Source: DASRIA01 sp963768885
Lineage (GTDB): Bacteria > Actinomycetota > Thermoleophilia > Solirubrobacterales > JBBDJG01
Assembly: GCA_963768885.1 (NCBI GenBank)
Contig: CAVYJN010000014.1
Location: forward strand, 396,115 to 460,114
Direction of reading: 5' to 3'
Length of the DNA stretch: 64,000 nucleotides
Both the position numbers and the translations under genes were made by a program. Below the pieces are notes generated by a model, which saw only the letters and a program-made list of their open reading frames with translations, did no database searches and was not told the origin of the DNA. Position 1 is the first letter of the stretch, and each line of letters opens with the position of its first letter. This document shows, piece after piece, positions 1 through 7,807 of the stretch.

Positions 1-678
1 CGTTCGTCGTCGGCTTCGCCCTGTGCGCATGGCAGAACCACGAGATCCTCGACATCCTCAACCGGCCGCTGCCGGGCGACCTGCGCCCGATCACCTTCGG
101 CGTGACGGAGCCGTTCCTCACGACCATCACGGTCTCGGCCTACGCGGGGCTGCTGCTGGCGCTGCCCGTGATCCTCTATCAGCTGTACGCGTTCGTGCTG
201 CCGGCGTTCAGCCCCGACGAGCGACGCATCGCGCTGCCGCTGCTCCTGATGGTCCCCCTCTTGTTCATCGGCGGGGTCGTGTTCTGCTACTTCGTCGTGC
301 TCGATCGCGGCGGTGGACTTCCTGCTGAACTTCAACGAGAGCCAGTTCAACATCCAGGTCCGCGCCCGCGACTACTACAGCTTCGTGACGCTCACCCTCA
401 TGGCGATGGGCCTGATGTTCCAGGTCCCGATGCTCATCCTCGCGGTCACCCGACTGGGGATCGTCACGCCTCGCCAGCTTCGCCAGTGGCGTGGCTACGC
501 GTATGTGCTCATAGCGGTCGTGGCGGCGCTGCTGCCGACCGTCGATCCGGTCACGATGCTGCTCGAGATGGTGCCGCTCGTGATCCTGTTCGAGTTGAGT
601 ATCGTGCTGGCGTCGCTGCTCGGCCGCCCCGGGAGAGAGCGCGCCGCGACCGAGCCGTCAGCCGAAGGAACCCCCTGA
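1..678 (+). CDS. tatC: Sec-independent translocase subunit TatC (5' partial, one frame break)
   Basis: TatC is the multi-pass core of the twin-arginine export system, which carries folded proteins across the cytoplasmic membrane. The gene enters from the left edge, so its N-terminus is absent. The first frame gives the TatC segment ITFGVTEPFLTT and hydrophobic helices up to about base 302. The following frame supplies the rest: DFLLNFNESQFNIQ, DYYSFV, FQVPMLI, and the last helices around RQWRGYAYV. One extra base in CTCGATC near 302 explains the break, and removing it gives the expected continuous TatC. The short tail ends before a separate gene at 703. The family call is firm; whether the frame break is biological is doubtful (see findings). 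Confidence 0.93.
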
Positions 679-702
679 TTCGCCGCGCAACGAGGAGCCC
701 CC

Positions 703-1470
703 ATGCTGTTTGACCTGAAGGGAAAGCGGAAGCGCCTGGTCCAGGTCGTGTACGTGATGCTGGCTGTCCTGTTCGGCGGAGGCCTCGTGCTGTTCGGCGT
801 CGGCGGGAACGTGAGCGGAGGCCTGATCGACGCCTTCCGGGGAGGAGGCGACGGCGGCACGACCAGCGCTTTCAGCGACATCGTCGACCGCGCGGAGCGG
901 CGCGCGGCGCGCAACCCCGACGATCCCGAAGCCCAGGTCGCCGTCGTGCGGGCGCAGTTCAACCTCGCGTCCTCGACCGAGGGCTCCGATCCCGAGACGG
1001 GCGCCCTGACCGATCGCGGCCAGCAGGCGATCATCGAGGTCACGCAGGCCTGGGACCGCTACGAGAAGCTGAAGCCGAAGAAGATCGATGCGAGCGGAGC
1101 GGCGTTCGCAGCGCTTGCGTTCGGCGCCCTCCAGGACTACGACAAGGCCGTGAAGGTGCAGGGTCAGTCGGTGAAGGCCCGACCGAGCGCGAACGGCTAT
1201 TTCCAGCTCGCCGACTTCGCGTACCGCGCGGACGACGTGGAGAAGGGCAACGCGGCCGCGAAGGAGGCGGTGCGCCGCTCGCCGTCGGACCAGCGCAACA
1301 CGGTGCGCTCGCTGATCGCGGACCTCAAGAAGCAGGGCGCACGGATCGCGAAGGCGGTCAAGGAGGCCGAGAAGGCGCAGAAGAAGGCGGGCACGGGCGG
1401 CGAGCCCGGCACCAACTTCGGGCCGCTTCCCGGGCAGGGCCAGCAGGGCACGGGCCAGGCCGCTCCGTAG
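703..1470 (+). CDS. Membrane-anchored TPR-like protein of unknown function
   Basis: The 255-residue protein starts with a short basic cytoplasmic end (KGKRKRL), then one membrane helix (residues about 12-32). A Gly-rich linker and an all-helical Ala-rich region with TPR-like spacing follow (for example YFQLADFAYRADDVEKGNAA near residues 165-185). A Lys-rich coiled stretch and a Gln/Gly/Pro tail end the protein. The topology suggests a membrane-tethered scaffold facing outward, but no specific function is recognisable. It lies 24 bases after tatC on the same strand and may be co-transcribed with it. ATG start at 703 follows a GAGGAG-type ribosome site at about 692-697. Confidence 0.75.
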   Translation: MLFDLKGKRKRLVQVVYVMLAVLFGGGLVLFGVGGNVSGGLIDAFRGGGDGGTTSAFSDIVDRAERRAARNPDDPEAQVAVVRAQFNLASSTEGSDPETGALTDRGQQAIIEVTQAWDRYEKLKPKKIDASGAAFAALAFGALQDYDKAVKVQGQSVKARPSANGYFQLADFAYRADDVEKGNAAAKEAVRRSPSDQRNTVRSLIADLKKQGARIAKAVKEAEKAQKKAGTGGEPGTNFGPLPGQGQQGTGQAAP

Positions 1471-1486
1471 GGCACGATCATGGGCC

Positions 1487-1501
1487 CGGGATTCAATCCC
1501 G
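1487..1501 (+). terminator. Short hairpin between the TPR-like gene and tRNA-Lys
   Basis: CGGGATT and AATCCCG are perfect inverted arms (in practice a 5-bp stem with a 5-base loop), 16 bases after the stop codon of the preceding gene. No T-run follows, so termination is only a possibility. Confidence 0.3.
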
Positions 1502-1520
1502 AGAGCACGCGGGCCGTACC

Positions 1521-1526
1521 TATAAT
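1521..1526 (+). promoter_or_regulatory. -10 box of the tRNA-Lys promoter
   Basis: A perfect TATAAT lies 12 bases before the first base of tRNA-Lys, as expected for a tRNA transcript with a very short leader. No clear -35 hexamer is visible. Confidence 0.65.
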
Positions 1527-1538
1527 CCGACAGCTTCC

Positions 1539-1611
<73 letters not shown>

Positions 1612-1613
1612 TC

Positions 1614-2348
1614 TTGACTGCCTCCGCGGATCGCGTGGCGTTGAAGGCGCTGGCACTCGCCGTCGTGCTCGTCCTCGGGACGGCCCTCGCGGCGTGCGGT
1701 GGCGACGGCGACGACTCGACGACGTCCACCGCCAAGCAGGCCCGGCCGCTCCCGCGCTCCGCAGGCGCGGCCCTGATCTCGGGGAAGACATACGAGACGC
1801 GGGCCTTCGAGCCGCAGGTCGCCCTCACCGTGCCGGCGGGCAAGTGGGAGACCGTCGCGCGCGAGACGCCGACCTCGCTCGGCCTCGGGCTCGAGGCGCC
1901 GCCCCCGACGCAGAAGGCCACCGTCACGCTGGTCAGGCCGCCGAAGGTGTTCGACCCGCAGCGCGGCGGGAAGAGCGCCGGGGACACCGAGGACCCGCCG
2001 CCCGACTTCGTCGAGTGGCTCGCCGACCATCCGCGCCTGCGCGCGACGCCGCCGCGGCTCGCCCAGGCCGGTGGCCTCGAGGGCCGGCAGCTGGACGTGA
2101 CCGTCACCTCGACTCCTGCGCGCATCCCGCCCGAGTGCAGCAGCGCACCCTGCCTGCCGCTGTACGTCGATGCGCCCGGCGGCAAGCCGGTGGTGTTCGC
2201 CAAGGGCGCCCGCATCCGGTACGTCGTGCTCGACGGGCCGAACGGCCAGATCCTGGCCGAGCTCTACGTCAGCCCGGGAAGCCGGTTCAAGGCAGTCGTG
2301 CCGAAGCTCGAGCGGGCGCTCGAGCGCATGCGCTTCAGCGGGAGCTGA
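1614..2348 (+). CDS. Secreted lipoprotein of unknown function
   Basis: This is a putative surface lipoprotein of 244 residues. The N-terminus has a hydrophobic stretch and a lipobox (LAACG, Cys at about residue 28), followed by an Asp/Ser/Thr-rich linker. The mature part is beta-rich, with a possible disulfide pair (CSSAPC). It resembles nothing I can name. The open frame begins with TTG at 1614, directly after the tRNA. A GTG at 1635 would leave an equally good signal peptide and may be the true start. A terminator hairpin follows the stop. Confidence 0.7.
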   Translation: MTASADRVALKALALAVVLVLGTALAACGGDGDDSTTSTAKQARPLPRSAGAALISGKTYETRAFEPQVALTVPAGKWETVARETPTSLGLGLEAPPPTQKATVTLVRPPKVFDPQRGGKSAGDTEDPPPDFVEWLADHPRLRATPPRLAQAGGLEGRQLDVTVTSTPARIPPECSSAPCLPLYVDAPGGKPVVFAKGARIRYVVLDGPNGQILAELYVSPGSRFKAVVPKLERALERMRFSGS

Positions 2349-2355
2349 CGACTCG

Positions 2356-2375
2356 GCCGCAATTTGCGGCTTTTT
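2356..2375 (+). terminator. Rho-independent terminator
   Basis: A GCCGC / GCGGC stem with an AATTT loop (extendable to 7 bp through A-T pairs) is followed directly by TTTTTC. It lies 8 bases after the stop codon of the lipoprotein gene and separates it from the beta-helix gene. Confidence 0.75.
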
Positions 2376-2427
2376 CGGTGGCTCGAAGGAGGTCTGCCTC
2401 GCCCGCTTTGCAAGGATGCGGCCCGTC

Positions 2428-2475
2428 GGCTCATGGAGGTCGCCCGTAGGCGCGACCGCGATGGATCGCTGAGCC
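2428..2475 (+). promoter_or_regulatory. Candidate three-way-junction RNA leader abutting a start codon
   Basis: Three perfect stems nest with almost no unpaired bases. P1 is GGCTCA (2428-2433) with TGAGCC (2470-2475). P2 is GGTCGC (2438-2443) with GCGACC (2452-2457). P3 is GCGAT (2458-2462) with ATCGC (2465-2469). The structure ends exactly at the ATG (2476) of the beta-helix gene. The only good Shine-Dalgarno sequence, GGAGG at 2435-2439, lies at the P1/P2 junction and partly inside P2. It does not match a riboswitch class I can name. The folding was done by eye. Confidence 0.4.
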
Positions 2476-3909
2476 ATGGACACCTCTCGGGCACACCAGC
2501 CAAAGCGTCGCGCGCTCGCCTCCGCAAGCGCGTGCGTCGCGTGCGCGCTCTCGCTCGCGTTGCTCTGCGGCCCCGCGGGAAAGGCCCAGGCCGCGGGGTG
2601 CACGCGCGTCGCCGCGAACGGCGGGTCGGACAAGGCGGCCGGAACCCCCGCCGCGCCCTTCGCCACCTTCAAGAAGCTGGTCGCCTCGCTGGCGCCGGGT
2701 CAGACCGGGTGCCTGCGCGCCGGCACGTACACGGAGAACGTCCAGGTGACCGCGCAGGGCGCACCGGGAGCGCCGATCACGATCCAGAGCTATCCCGGCG
2801 AGTGGGCGACGTTCCTCGGCCGGCTGACGACCGACGAGACCAGCGCCTACCTCACCTTCCAGAGCATGACCTTCGACGGCTCGGCCGCGCCGAGCGACGG
2901 CAACGAGCTGAAGCCGAGCCCGACGGTGCACGGCGAGAGCATCTCGTTCATCGGCAACGAGGTCACGAACCGCCATACCGCGATCTGCTTCGCGGTCGGG
3001 AACGAGGACTTCGGGCGCGCTCCACACGTCGTGATCCGGCGCAACCGCATCCATGACTGCGGCCAGCTGCCGCCCACGAACCACCAGCACGGGATCTACC
3101 TGCACTCGCCGTGCTGCGCGCAGGTCACCGACAACTGGATCTACGACAACGCGGACACCGGCGTGAACCTGTTCCCCGACGCCGACGGCAACTACATCGC
3201 GCGCAACGTGCTGTACGGGAACGGCGACAACCTCAGCTTCGCGGGCCGCGACAAGGGCGGAATCTGCTCGTCCTCCGACGACAACATCGTCGAGCGCAAC
3301 GTGATCTCGCATCCGCGCGTGCGCAAGAACATCACCTCGTGGACGCCCTGCGGCAAGCACGGGACCGGCAACGTCCTGCGCGGGAACTGCATCTGGCCGG
3401 CGACGTTCGAGGGTGCCGAGGGGTATTCGCTGGTCAACAACCTGCACGTCGAGCCGCAGTACGTGAACGCGGCCGCGAAGGACTTCCGGATCGTGGCCGG
3501 CACGCCGTGCGCACCGCTGGTCGTCGACCCCGGCGTCGGTCACACGGGTGGAGGGGCCGGCGGAGCCGGCAAGCGCCGGCGGGCGGTCGCGCTGGCGAGC
3601 AACCGCCGTTCGGTGCGCGTGGGCGGTCGTTTCGTGTTGACCGGGAGGCTCGCGAAGGGTGCCACGGCCTCGCGGGTCGTGATCGAGGTGCGTCGCCCGG
3701 GCCGGTGGTCGACGGTCCGTCGCGCCCGCCTGCGCGCCGGCGGCCGGTTCCGGGTGGTGCTGCGCCTGCGGCTGCGAAACAGGCCGAGGGCGCGGCTGGT
3801 CCTCGGCGCCGCGCGCCTCCCGCTTTCGACGCGCACGCTGAAGCTGCGCGCGCGGGCGCCGGGCGCCGGGCGCTCCGCGATCGTGCGGCTCGCGATCCGA
3901 GGCCGCTGA
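2476..3909 (+). CDS. Secreted right-handed parallel beta-helix protein
   Basis: This is an exported protein with a pectate-lyase-like fold, probably surface-located or extracellular and carbohydrate-related. The signal peptide covers residues about 1-38 and ends in AQA. The central part shows beta-helix rungs with Asn/His-rich turns: GTYTENV, IRRNRIHDCG, HGIYLHS, VTDNWIYDNADTG, IARNVLYGNG, VERNVISHP. After a Gly-rich hinge near residue 355, the C-terminus is a very Arg-rich beta domain of Ig/Ca-repeat type (VRVGGRFVLTGRL). Six or more Cys in the helix suggest disulfides. The substrate cannot be told from sequence. Translation may depend on the structured leader that ends at its ATG. Confidence 0.8.
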   Translation: MDTSRAHQPKRRALASASACVACALSLALLCGPAGKAQAAGCTRVAANGGSDKAAGTPAAPFATFKKLVASLAPGQTGCLRAGTYTENVQVTAQGAPGAPITIQSYPGEWATFLGRLTTDETSAYLTFQSMTFDGSAAPSDGNELKPSPTVHGESISFIGNEVTNRHTAICFAVGNEDFGRAPHVVIRRNRIHDCGQLPPTNHQHGIYLHSPCCAQVTDNWIYDNADTGVNLFPDADGNYIARNVLYGNGDNLSFAGRDKGGICSSSDDNIVERNVISHPRVRKNITSWTPCGKHGTGNVLRGNCIWPATFEGAEGYSLVNNLHVEPQYVNAAAKDFRIVAGTPCAPLVVDPGVGHTGGGAGGAGKRRRAVALASNRRSVRVGGRFVLTGRLAKGATASRVVIEVRRPGRWSTVRRARLRAGGRFRVVLRLRLRNRPRARLVLGAARLPLSTRTLKLRARAPGAGRSAIVRLAIRGR

Positions 3910-3910
3910 G

Positions 3911-5464
3911 CTAGCGGCGCAGGTCGAGCGACCCGCGGCCGTTGCCGTGTGTCGGGCCGCCGCGCGGGTACGGCGCGACCATCGGATGCTCGGAGCGCTC
4001 GTCCAGGCGGCCGCCGATCCGCGCCTCCCAGTCGTCCTCGCCGCAGTACAGGCGAAAGACCTCGCGAGCGGCGCGCAGCGCGCGATCCGCGACCGACCGG
4101 TCGGGCTCGTCCGGGTCCTGCGCGCGCGCGAGCGCCCACGCCGCTCCATACGTGAAGCCCCAGTCGAGCAGGTCCAGCTCGAGGTCGCCGAGCCGCGAGG
4201 CCTGCTCCTCGTCGGCTGCGACCGGAGTCAGCTTCCCGGCGTGTGCCTCGTCGTTCTGGAGCGCGGCGCTGACCGCTCTGAACAGCTTCGCGCGATCGCG
4301 CGCCGGCGCCGGGGCGGCGGCCTTCCCGGGCAGGCTCGCGGCGGAGACCCCGTTGACGCGCGGGACCGCGAGCGCGTTCAGCCGCACGCCGAGCAGCACC
4401 ACGACGTTCGAGATCAACAGTCCGACCAGGAACACCACGGCCGTGGCGATCGCGGCAACGGTGTCGCCGACGACCTCGAATCCCGCGACGCAGACCGCGA
4501 CCAGCGCGCACGTGAGCAGCCATGTCGCCGTGGACAGCGCCGCACCGGCGCCGAGGGCCGCGACCCCGTCCACGCGCAGGTCGGGCGTGACGTAGTAGAG
4601 CATGCTCAGCATGGTCAGCCAGACGAGCAGCACGACTCCCGATCCGAGCGTCCCGTAGGTCTCCTCGAACGTGCCGAAGCTCGCGAGGTAGAGCGCGAAC
4701 CCGGTGATCGCGATCACCCAGGCAAGCGCCGCGACGACCTGCACCGACGCCACCGAGGTCGAGGCGAGCACGCGCGGGTCGCTGAACGCCGAGCGCTGGA
4801 GCGCCGCGAACGCGACGAACGCAAGCGCCACGAGCGCGGGCCACTTCACGATGTCCCAGGCAACCACGGCATCGCCGGAGATCCCGGCCGCGTCTCCGAT
4901 CGCGTGCGCGAGAGGGCCGGTCGCGATCACGCAGAGGCCCGCCAGGACGATCGCCAGTGTGAACAGCACCTGCGCAAGCACGTGGAGCGGCCCGCCTCCA
5001 CCCGCGTGGTCGGCGTGGTCGTCGGCGAGCGGCCGCGCCGTGCGGCGGAAGGCGCGCAGGAAGAAGGCCGAGAGGACGGCGGTCGCCGCCACGCTTCCGG
5101 CGAGCAGCAGGACGGCGGCCTGCTTGTCGCGGATCAGGCTCTCGAGCGGGCCGTCGAGGGCCCCGGTCCCGGCTCCCATGTCCCGCATCACGGCGAGGAT
5201 CGCATCGGTCGTGGCGGGGTGGCTCCCGACGAGACCGAGCAGCCCTACGAGGCTCGCGAGCGCCGCGAGCACGCACAAAGCCGCGCGGAGGGTGAGGGAG
5301 ACGACGCGGCCCGGCGACTCACCGGCCCGCACGTCCGCCAGCGCCGTGCGCAGCCGGCCGGAGGAGTCGTGCCAATGCTCGTGCGGGCGCACGCTTTCGC
5401 GCGCGCGGTCGCGCGTGCCCTGCCCCTCATCTGTCGCTCGGCCGTCCATTGCCGCTGTGCGCAT
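3911..5464 (-). CDS. YihY/virulence factor BrkB family membrane protein
   Basis: This multi-pass membrane protein belongs to the YihY/BrkB family, whose biochemical role is unsettled (the old RNase BN label is not supported). Six or seven hydrophobic helices are visible. The family hallmark region reads FGTFEETYGTLGSGVVLLVW, followed by YYVTPDLR at the place where relatives have a Tyr-Gly-x-x-Gly helix and a polar helix end. A charged cytoplasmic C-terminal domain of about 130 residues is an addition. The start chosen is the ATG at 5464, preceded by GGGAAGGG; a second ATG at 5449 is possible. The gene is convergent with the beta-helix gene, one base apart. Confidence 0.75.
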   Translation of the reverse strand: MRTAAMDGRATDEGQGTRDRARESVRPHEHWHDSSGRLRTALADVRAGESPGRVVSLTLRAALCVLAALASLVGLLGLVGSHPATTDAILAVMRDMGAGTGALDGPLESLIRDKQAAVLLLAGSVAATAVLSAFFLRAFRRTARPLADDHADHAGGGGPLHVLAQVLFTLAIVLAGLCVIATGPLAHAIGDAAGISGDAVVAWDIVKWPALVALAFVAFAALQRSAFSDPRVLASTSVASVQVVAALAWVIAITGFALYLASFGTFEETYGTLGSGVVLLVWLTMLSMLYYVTPDLRVDGVAALGAGAALSTATWLLTCALVAVCVAGFEVVGDTVAAIATAVVFLVGLLISNVVVLLGVRLNALAVPRVNGVSAASLPGKAAAPAPARDRAKLFRAVSAALQNDEAHAGKLTPVAADEEQASRLGDLELDLLDWGFTYGAAWALARAQDPDEPDRSVADRALRAAREVFRLYCGEDDWEARIGGRLDERSEHPMVAPYPRGGPTHGNGRGSLDLRR

Positions 5465-5633
5465 GGCCCTTCCCGCCGGCCCCGTCACATGCCGGCAGGG
5501 CCGCATCTTCACACGCGGCCGTGGCATTGCAAACTTTTGCGCTCCAAAAAGCCGCTATTTGCCAAAAAGCGGGGGCCTGGTTAGCCTTCCGTTGCCGCTG
5601 GGGTACTGCGGTGTGCCGATCAAGGACTAGAGG
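5465..5633. other. Divergent promoter region
   Basis: This AT-richer gap lies between the YihY-family gene and the PH-like gene. It contains two AAAAAGC tracts (about 5548 and 5573). GCCGAT at 5615-5620 resembles a sigma-28 -10 box but has no matching -35 element. AAGGA and GAGG sequences precede the TTG start at 5634. No gene is seen. Confidence 0.4.
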
Positions 5634-6383
5634 TTGAAGGAAGCAAGGGTGCAGCCCGGGGCGTCGGATCGCGAGCCGCACGCCTCCGGGACGCGCGGCC
5701 GGTCACCGGCCGGCGCCGGCAAGGTCGCCGCCGGAGCGGAGACGTCGATCATCGATGACATCCGCCAGATCGGCGCACGGGCCCGCGCCGCGATGGCCGA
5801 GGCCCTGCTTCCCGGCGAGCAGCCCCACGTCGTGATCCCCGGTGCGGGTGGCTCGGCGATCGTGGGCACGGGGGAGCGGATCATCGTGATCAAGTCCGGC
5901 GCCCGCGCGGGCATCCCGTTCGGAGCGAGGGCCAAGGCGTTCGAGTTCGAGAGCGTGATCGGCGTGCGGCTCGACGCGGAGGCCTCCCCGGCCGTGATCG
6001 CCGTGCACGCCCCGGTGAAGATCGCCTCGTGCCGGGTCTACTGGGCGGACAGCCGCGACAACGCGTGGAAGGCGCGCAACGCGATGCCGGTCGATCGGCC
6101 CTACGGTGCCGCGGAGGCCGGAGTCAGCGCGCTGCTGGGCCTGATGGAGGCCTACAGGGACCGCCACCCCGCCCCCGGGGCCGCGACGCCGCCGTCCGGG
6201 CGACGTGACGGCGGCGTCGTGCAGGCGGTTCCGGAAGGGGAGGAGCGCGCCGAAGAGCGCGCGGTCGTGTCATCCCTTCCCGGCCGCCGCGAGCGGTGCC
6301 CGCACTGCCGGGCGGAGCTGCGGCCCGGGTGGCGGTACTGCCCCGGTTGCGGCGCTCCCTCGGAGAGCGCCTCCGCGCGCTAG
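5634..6383 (+). CDS. PH-like domain protein with C-terminal zinc ribbon
   Basis: The soluble protein of 249 residues carries a central bacterial PH-like domain: EQPHVVIPGAGGSAIVGTG, then RIIVIKSG and FEFESVIGVRL, the usual alternation of strands. A disordered linker follows. The C-terminus is a zinc ribbon with two knuckles, CPHC and CPGC, spaced 14 residues apart. Domains of this pairing often sense or tether something at the membrane, but no partner is evident here. The start is TTG at 5634 with AAGGA upstream. Its 3' end overlaps the convergent PRC-barrel gene by four bases. Confidence 0.65.
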   Translation: MKEARVQPGASDREPHASGTRGRSPAGAGKVAAGAETSIIDDIRQIGARARAAMAEALLPGEQPHVVIPGAGGSAIVGTGERIIVIKSGARAGIPFGARAKAFEFESVIGVRLDAEASPAVIAVHAPVKIASCRVYWADSRDNAWKARNAMPVDRPYGAAEAGVSALLGLMEAYRDRHPAPGAATPPSGRRDGGVVQAVPEGEERAEERAVVSSLPGRRERCPHCRAELRPGWRYCPGCGAPSESASAR

Positions 6384-6724
6384 TAGAACCGCGCGTAGTA
6401 CTCGGCGAGCGCCAGGCGGTATTCCTGGTCGCGGTAGCCGGACGGGTCGTGCTCGGGCGCGGCCTTGATCTCGTCGCGGGTGCGGTGCACGTGGATCCTG
6501 CGGTCCTCTCGATCGACCTGCTCGATCGTGCCGGCGGGGATCAGCACCTTCTTGCCCACGATCCACGGGCCCGTGTCGACGACCAGCCAGCTCGCCCCGA
6601 GCTCGTCGGAATACTCGGTCACCTTGCCGACCTCTCCGTCGGTGGCCTCGACGGTGAAGCCGGTGAGGTCCACGTCCTCGATGGGCTCCACGGCCTTGTA
6701 CGTCCAGATCTCGACGACAGCCAT
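6380..6724 (-). CDS. PRC-barrel-like domain protein
   Basis: The protein of 114 residues has the PRC-barrel pattern: a small beta-barrel in which GFTVEATDGEVGKVTEYS gives the Gly-Asp/Glu turn and SWLVVDTGPWIVGKKVLIP gives the central strands. A charged tail with Tyr/Arg residues follows. Such proteins occur in stress-linked loci and in RNA or photosynthetic assembly; the role here is unknown. The start ATG at 6724 has a strong GGAGGTGAAGAG ribosome site, which decides it over upstream in-frame codons. Confidence 0.7.
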   Translation of the reverse strand: MAVVEIWTYKAVEPIEDVDLTGFTVEATDGEVGKVTEYSDELGASWLVVDTGPWIVGKKVLIPAGTIEQVDREDRRIHVHRTRDEIKAAPEHDPSGYRDQEYRLALAEYYARFY

Positions 6725-6848
6725 CTCTTCACCTCCGGTTTGCTTGCCATGTCGGCGTACCCGCATCGGGAGCGGCTGACACGGGCTCGGACGCGACGCT
6801 GACAACCGGAACGAAAGCCAGGGGGTTCCTCTAGGATTTGGCGCTGCG

Positions 6849-6864
6849 GCGCAACATCTGCGCC
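6849..6864 (+). promoter_or_regulatory. 5'-leader hairpin of the secreted-protein gene
   Basis: GGCGC and GCGCC flank a 6-base loop between a TAGGAT box (about 6832-6837) and the ATG at 6887. The transcript therefore seems to have a leader of roughly 45 bases, unlike the leaderless genes elsewhere in the window. Its function is unknown. Confidence 0.35.
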
Positions 6865-6886
6865 GGTTCGGGGGTTGTCTCAGCTG

Positions 6887-7807
6887 ATGAAGAAGCTCGT
6901 TGCCCTAACAGCCACGCTCGCCATCCTGGCCGCGGCCGCGGTCGCGCAGGGCGTGGTGGTGCAGCAGTTCAGCTTCCAGATCAAGGACATCAAGTCCTGG
7001 GGCGGGTACACGGTCGTGTTCAACTCCCGCAGCTACGAGCCCAGCGGAGGGATCCCCGACGAGCTCAAGCAGAACTACCTGCGACTCCCGGTCGGCGCGA
7101 CCGTGCCGAAGCTGTTCCGCAACAAGCGGTTCTACTGCGAGACCAAGAAGCTCGTCGACCAGGTCCGCATGGACAAGGGCAGCGGACGCTTCACCCCCTA
7201 CATCAACAACCTGCTGAAGGGCAAGAAGACGATCCCCAAGAACAACAAGAACCTGATCAAGACCTGTCGCTTCGCGCGCATCGGCACCGGTCGGGTGCTG
7301 GTCGACGCGCGACCCTTCGAGGAGCGCCCGATCCCGGCGGACCTGATGATGTTCTGGACCAAGCCCGCGCCGGGCGCGGTGGCGGCGTTCGCGATCGTCG
7401 GCATCCCCGACGAGCGGGTGCCGGTCGTACAGGAGAACCCGACGGTGCGCGAGACGGTGCCGGTGATCAACGCCAACTTCTACAGCGAGAAGACGCCCGA
7501 CGGCCTGTTCGACTACAAGCTCGTGCTGCCGACCGGCCCGGTCAACGGGATCAGGGTCTCGGTCGCCGAGGTGAAGGTCACGACCACCGGCCTGACCTAC
7601 ACCAAGAAGACGAAGCGGTGCGTGAAGAAGCGCGGCAAGAAGTGCGTGAAGCGGAAGACCACGACGAAGCGGACCTTCTGGTTCACCGAGCCGCCCTGCC
7701 CGCCCAGCGGCAAGCTCACGTTCGAGGCGTTCTACGGGTACGACACGGCTCCCGACGAGCTGCGCCGCTCGGAGATCCCGTGCCCGGACTTCCGCCGCGG
7801 GCGCTAG
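6887..7807 (+). CDS. Secreted hypothetical protein with Lys/Cys-rich patch
   Basis: The exported protein of 306 residues begins with a signal peptide (MKKLVALTATLAILAAAA). The mature chain is beta-rich with six or more Cys. It carries a basic patch KKTKRCVKKRGKKCVKRK about 50 residues before the C-terminus, a composition common in secreted proteins of Thermoleophilia. No enzymatic motif is seen. The ATG at 6887 is preferred to the upstream TTG/GTG codons because it places the Lys residues at the very N-terminus of the signal peptide. It overlaps the convergent MMPL gene by four bases. Confidence 0.65.
   Translation: MKKLVALTATLAILAAAAVAQGVVVQQFSFQIKDIKSWGGYTVVFNSRSYEPSGGIPDELKQNYLRLPVGATVPKLFRNKRFYCETKKLVDQVRMDKGSGRFTPYINNLLKGKKTIPKNNKNLIKTCRFARIGTGRVLVDARPFEERPIPADLMMFWTKPAPGAVAAFAIVGIPDERVPVVQENPTVRETVPVINANFYSEKTPDGLFDYKLVLPTGPVNGIRVSVAEVKVTTTGLTYTKKTKRCVKKRGKKCVKRKTTTKRTFWFTEPPCPPSGKLTFEAFYGYDTAPDELRRSEIPCPDFRRGR

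Noticed and set aside
2376..2475. c-di-GMP, c-di-AMP or cobalamin riboswitch upstream of the beta-helix gene
   Set aside because: The conserved core bases of those classes could not be matched; only a generic three-way junction is supported, so it is reported without a class.
2431..5276. Long minus-strand frames opposite the secreted beta-helix gene
   Set aside because: They are Arg-rich shadows of the beta-helix and YihY genes, with no recognisable domains or ribosome sites.
3947..5584. A 545-codon open frame on the plus strand opposite the YihY/BrkB gene
   Set aside because: Its sequence is Arg/Gly/Ala-rich with no domain pattern, and it is fully antisense to a protein with clear membrane helices and family motifs. 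Long shadow frames are expected at this GC content.
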